Shown: one piece after another, positions 59,820-64,000 of the stretch
Layout of the letters: every line of letters starts with the position of its first letter
How positions within the stretch are numbered: the stretch's first letter is position 1
DNA from: Nautilus pompilius
Lineage: Eukaryota; Mollusca; Cephalopoda; Nautilida; Nautilidae
Length of the DNA: 64,000 nucleotides
Direction: 5' to 3'
Assembly: GCA_018389105.1 (NCBI GenBank)
Contig: JACATO010000631.1
Coordinates: 992,001 to 1,056,000, forward strand
Translations under genes and position numbers: made by a program
The notes under the pieces: model-generated
The model's input: the letters and a program-made list of their open reading frames with translations, nothing else
What the model was told of the DNA's origin: nothing
The model's database searches: none

Positions 59820-60142
59820 TGGAGACATTGAAATCGAAAATTTGAGCTTGTGGAAAAATGGTACGTGATGGAATTATTGAACTATTTTTACTGAAAATAG
59901 CGCCCAGAAATCTATAAGAATCAGCTATTAGTTTTCGGACAATTCTTCCATTGCAGGCCTGTGTTATTATTAGCTCATATATTTAAATTAAGTCCTTTTA
60001 TTTGCGATGTTAACAAATAATTCTATGGAATCCTAGAATAACTCTAACTGTGACGTAAAGTTGCAAGCGTAGGCGGAGTAACGAGATCATTCCACGTTCG
60101 GCTGCGGTGCCTGTTTTTTTTTCTTTAAAGAGAGGAGGCTGA

Positions 60143-61404
60143 TATCAGGTCGTTACAAAAGTATTGTCGGTTTTCTACCACATCAACGAGACTTCATATC
60201 GTTGCTGAACGTGAAGTTTATCAATCAAAGTCAGTTCCATTACAACCAGTGCACTTCTGCCAACCAGTTACAGGCTCATTTAGACCATTTTGAAAAAATC
60301 TGGATTTCTGGAGTCGATAAAGTTTTGGAAGGCAGTTTCGATTGCTGCTTGGTTGGAGAAGGATTTCATAGGAGGAAGCTGTCAAGGTGTTTGAGAAGGT
60401 GGCGGTCTGTGGGAGAAGGTCAGGTGGATAGGCTGGGTGAGGGAGGACTTGGTGCCCAAACGTGTTCGGTTTCTGAAGAGTCACGAGGGCGAGTACTGTC
60501 GTGGAGCAGGACTGGGCCTCATCGACTGATCAATACCGGCTGTCGTTGGGAGAGTTTCTGATGAACAACGTTTAATTCACAACAGTACCTTTCAGCTGTG
60601 ATGGTTTCTTCAGGTTGCAAGAAGTTATAGTGGATGACACCAGTTGCAGTCCACCAGACAGTGACCATGACCTTCTTTGGGTGGAGGCTGGGTTTTGGAA
60701 TGTGGTTAGGCGCCTTGTCTCTGTCGAGCCACTGCGCTGATCGTTTGCGATTGTCTTAAACGGTTCACTTTTCACCACACGTAATGATTCGGTCAAGAAA
60801 TGGGTCTTTTTTGTTTCTTATGACAAGGGAAGAGCAGATCTCCAAACGACGATTTTGTTGTTGTTCATTCAACTCGTGAGGCGCCCACCTGTCGAGCCTT
60901 CCACCTTTCCGATTGCGTCAAGATGCCGGGAAACAGTTGCAGTGCTTACGCCGAGCTCTCCAGCAATTTCTCACTGTTTTTCTTGAATCAACTTCAACTA
61001 AGGTTTTCAGATGGTCGTAATCACAGCTGGAAGGATGTCCGCTGCATTCCTTATCTTCAAGGCTCACATCTCCTGATGGAAACTTTGCAAACCATCGTCG
61101 TTCTGTGCACTCATTTGCTGCGTCCTCGCCCCACGTTTGCTTAATGTTACGAGTTACCTCCCTCTTTTTGGGGCCTGGTTTGAACTCGTGAAGCGAAATG
61201 GCACGAAAACGTTTCTATCCACACTCAGAACCCTAAAACTAATATCCATTTTACGATTTTTCTAAAGGTAGGTTTGCATAATGTATGCCAGAGCGCACGC
61301 TGCATATATAACTTATCTACATACACCTTTACAAGTTTGCAAAAGGTGAATCCCAAATTAACATAATATAAAAAATCCGACAAATCTTTTGTAACGACCT
61401 GATA
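60143..61404 (-). mobile_element. Full-length but decayed mariner element (copy 2)
   Basis: The inverted ends TCAGGTCGTTACAAAAG start at 60145 and end at 61402, flanked by TA on both sides. The length of 1258 bp is normal for mariner. On the minus strand are RNIKQTWGEDAANE and RWFAKFPSGDVSLEDKE (61060-61150), then TATGVIHYNFLQPEETITAE (60580-60650), then LPHPAYPPDLLP (60440), the usual mariner order. Stops and frame shifts abolish the protein. It is the same family as the deleted copy at 5566. Confidence 0.9.
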
Positions 61405-62252
61405 TTACACCTGCGAAAATAACACGGTAAGCTACTGAACCCTTTCCCGACCGGCAGGAGGGGTGCGAGTTACCCTGGGGAGTTTTAGCTATTTGTGTTA
61501 TTCCCTACGGGCTGTAAAAAGACGAGGTGCTGACAAAGATAATCGTCGTCCTTATCTCCCTCGAGGTTACTCGACGATTAGTGCGGAATCATCCACCTGA
61601 CTTTGCTGTGATGAGTTAGGTGTCCGTGGAGGAGGGTCGCGAAATGGTTCAGACTGCTGCTGGAAAGAACTTCGTTGGCCACGGACCTGACGCGCAAACC
61701 GTGGGAGGTAAACGGTTAACAATTATCACACTGGCATGTGTAAAATCAAGAACGAGCTGTCCGAAAAGTCCCCTCTGGCTGGAGCTGTTGGTCGCTTATT
61801 GCCCGCTTAAGCCAAACCCTATACATTTTAGGTTATTCTAAGGAAAACGTTGGAATCTAAATAAATAAACAATTAAAGTCCACGATTCTCGTGTAACACT
61901 AACAGCAAAACCATTAGTTATGTGCCCGTGTTTAAATTCCACTATACAGATCAAGCTATTATTTTAAATGTTTCATTTGCCTCAACATATAAAGAATCAT
62001 CAGATATTAAATTTGGTGGATTGGGATCAAGACGGAGCAAATAAGGATCCCAATTAATGATATATTTTCATAAATTAAACTAATATTATTTTTACTTAAA
62101 ATTGATTTACAGCATTCAGATTATTCGACGGTAAGCGTTAATGTTCTCGTTTACCATTTATTACCCATGTTCGGGTAACTCTATGCCATATCTCCAAGAT
62201 ATCAGAAACTCCCTCACCATCTTTATTTTCCATTTTTTTCCTCCAACATTTA
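61405..62252. other. Sequence without recognised feature
   Basis: A 73-codon frame at 61620 has no recognisable relatives. Confidence 0.4.
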
Positions 62253-63081
62253 TTCATCATCATAGATCGTTCGTCCCATATTTGGGTCTTGTCATAACTT
62301 GTATTAAAGTTACATAAATTCTCTTCTGGAGATACGTCTTGGTTGCGTAGAACAGCAACTGGCTGGTTATTTTGTCTAGAACTGAGCCTAATTAGCTTGT
62401 TACACACAGCCAGTTATTTTCCTACAGTTTCCTGTTTCCTGTTTTCCAGCAACAACTGAGCTACAACTTGAGCAGTATGCGTATTAAAAACCTAAGTAAT
62501 AATAATTTGATCATTATTTCAGTTGTAACCTTTAACTCAAGCAAAGCACAAATGATGTGCGATTTCAGAGAAGTTTCAGTGGACAGCAATGTGAAAATAT
62601 AGGTTCTCTTCAACATTTGGTTGCAAAGATCAGGCTGCATGTAATTATGAGATATTAACCCTTTGAAGATCAAAAGGGTAGTTTTCAGACACAGTGAAGC
62701 GTGGGTTGTAAGGTTTATTGCTGATGTTAAAACTGGATGCAGGAACTTTTGATATAATTTCCTTGGGTTTTCTCTGTTGTGATAAAAGCTCTGTGTATGT
62801 GTTGTTTGGCTCTCTTTCATAAACCATGATGGGATAAACCTGAAAAATCAGCAACACTGTGCATTTTATTCACTAATAATCCTAAAAAGAACGTGAAATT
62901 AATGAATAAAATTAGGATTGGAGAATTAGTGCAAAACCTATTGAAAGGTTCCCTCCCCAATTTCTTTCAGTTTATTAATTTTTCCATTGTCAAAAAAATA
63001 AAATTATCTAGTGAAGTGTAAGAACTAGCCAACTTTACCGAAGATTATCAGCTATGTTAAGTCTCTCACTTGCAGTGGGAG
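62253..63081. repeat. Unclassified 0.85-kb repeat, copy B
   Basis: Direct copy of 40177-41044, retaining CpG at several sites where copy A has TpG or CpA. It contains the minus-strand frame 62461-62820. A small insertion and substitution near 62757-62778 changes the frame relative to copy A. Confidence 0.85.
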
Positions 63082-63255
63082 ATATTTTTGTTAAACATTG
63101 AACTGAAATCCAAGTTATAGATCCTGTTACAAACTCTACAACTCAAAAGGATGAAAGTCTGCTTCCTTATATAAATTATTCTTGCCGGACAGACCGCTCA
63201 ATTAAAGACAGATTAGCCGTCCCTGCCAACATTTACGTCCGGATCTTCTGAGCGG

Positions 63256-63313
63256 ATGTCAGACGCTTTTGATTTCTCTCAAGAACGGAGGTATCCTAAT
63301 ATGATAATTACAG
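63256..63313 (+). CDS. Candidate first coding exon (unconfirmed)
   Basis: ATG at 63256 in CpG-containing sequence opens MSDAFDFSQERRYPNMIIT plus one base, ending at ACAG|GTAAGC, a strong donor. A second possible exon with ATG at 63616 (MNVAQFEISSDNLYFIPLLL) ends at TACAG|GTAAAA at about 63678. Neither peptide is known to me; the rest of the gene would lie beyond the window. Confidence 0.3.
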
Positions 63314-64000
63314 GTAAGCGGTATTTACTTTCACTGTTCAGTTTTTATTGCAAAGAAACAAAACAAACAAAAAAAATGACACTGTTTCACTGTTTGTTAC
63401 TAACCTTAATCAACGTATTTCTAATTGTGAAATATTATAGACAAAACAGGACAAACCGAATTTACAAAGCATCGGGTAATTTGTTAACTTGTGTCTGTTT
63501 CTTCCTCTGTGAAGATCAGAGGCGGCGCGGCTGTGGAAGGGTTAGGGTTAAGGGCGGTGTTCGCGATTTTCCCTCAGAACTGATGCTCTAGTAATAGATG
63601 AGGTCGCTCGTCGCATGAACGTTGCTCAATTCGAGATCAGTTCAGATAACCTATACTTCATTCCACTGCTACTACAGGTAAAAAAATAACTAACAAAAAG
63701 TCGATTTATACATGAGCTCGTAATAAATGGTTTAATAACTATAATGAAACCTGTCGCGCACCTATCCACAAATAAGCCAGGCTAAGCCTTTCTGTGAACG
63801 TAGATAATCGGCCAAGTAATCCGCAATGAATTACACCTTTGTTCTCAATTAAAGCTGTCGTTCTGTTTTTGAGATAACTTATATTAACCAGTAAAATCCA
63901 CACAGCGGGTAAATATTTTGATAACCCTCAATGCATGGCTACCCGATTTAATTTTGATAATTTAGTGAACACAATTTATTACTTACTAATCACAGCAACT
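63314..64000. other. Window end, no confirmed feature
   Basis: If the candidate exon at 63256 is real, this is the start of its first intron. Confidence 0.35.

Overview
This is animal nuclear DNA. The genes have introns with GT-AG borders, transposon remnants of animal types are everywhere, and the base composition is AT-rich. CpG is scarce from 1 to about 42 kb, except for one island at 32.5-33.5 kb, and ordinary from about 42 kb to the end. Such mosaic CpG depletion is usual in invertebrates with gene-body methylation. A mollusc, perhaps a cephalopod, would fit (C2H2 zinc-finger gene, rich hAT/Tc1/CMC load), but nothing here fixes the species.

Region by region: (1) 7.3-27.7 kb, plus strand: the last nine coding exons of an SLC7-family amino-acid transporter light chain, closest by eye to the xCT / b(0,+)AT branch. 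All splice phases agree. One intron is GC-AG, and the penultimate exon lacks one base. The 5' exons lie upstream of the window. Its introns carry a decayed SINE family, three decayed hAT transposase genes (8.3-11.2, 15.5-17.4, 22.8-24.0 kb) and a Tc1 deletion derivative with 212-bp inverted repeats (26.4-27.2 kb). Upstream lie a decayed 'WREP / HGERFHQDI' transposase-like gene (2.4-3.2 kb) and a deleted mariner (5.6-6.4 kb). (2) 32.5-34.9 kb, plus strand: a CpG-island promoter and a single-exon C2H2 zinc-finger protein of 338 residues. (3) 34.9-42 kb: CpG-poor sequence with a decayed Tc1-like element and copy A of an unclassified 0.85-kb repeat. (4) 42-64 kb: CpG-normal sequence without a recognised host gene. 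It holds a long ATT microsatellite, an eight-copy 71-bp minisatellite, a 4.2-kb hAT element with an 8-bp target duplication, a second transposon nested inside that hAT, a pogo-like MITE, a nearly intact relative of the nested element, a full-length decayed mariner, and copy B of the 0.85-kb repeat. Two possible first coding exons are noted at 49.33 and 63.26 kb.

The most informative signal is comparative. Two repeat families have one copy in the CpG-poor half and one in the CpG-normal half. In both pairs the CpG-poor copy carries TpG or CpA where its partner has CpG. The window therefore appears to record a boundary between a germline-methylated domain and an unmethylated one, near 42 kb.
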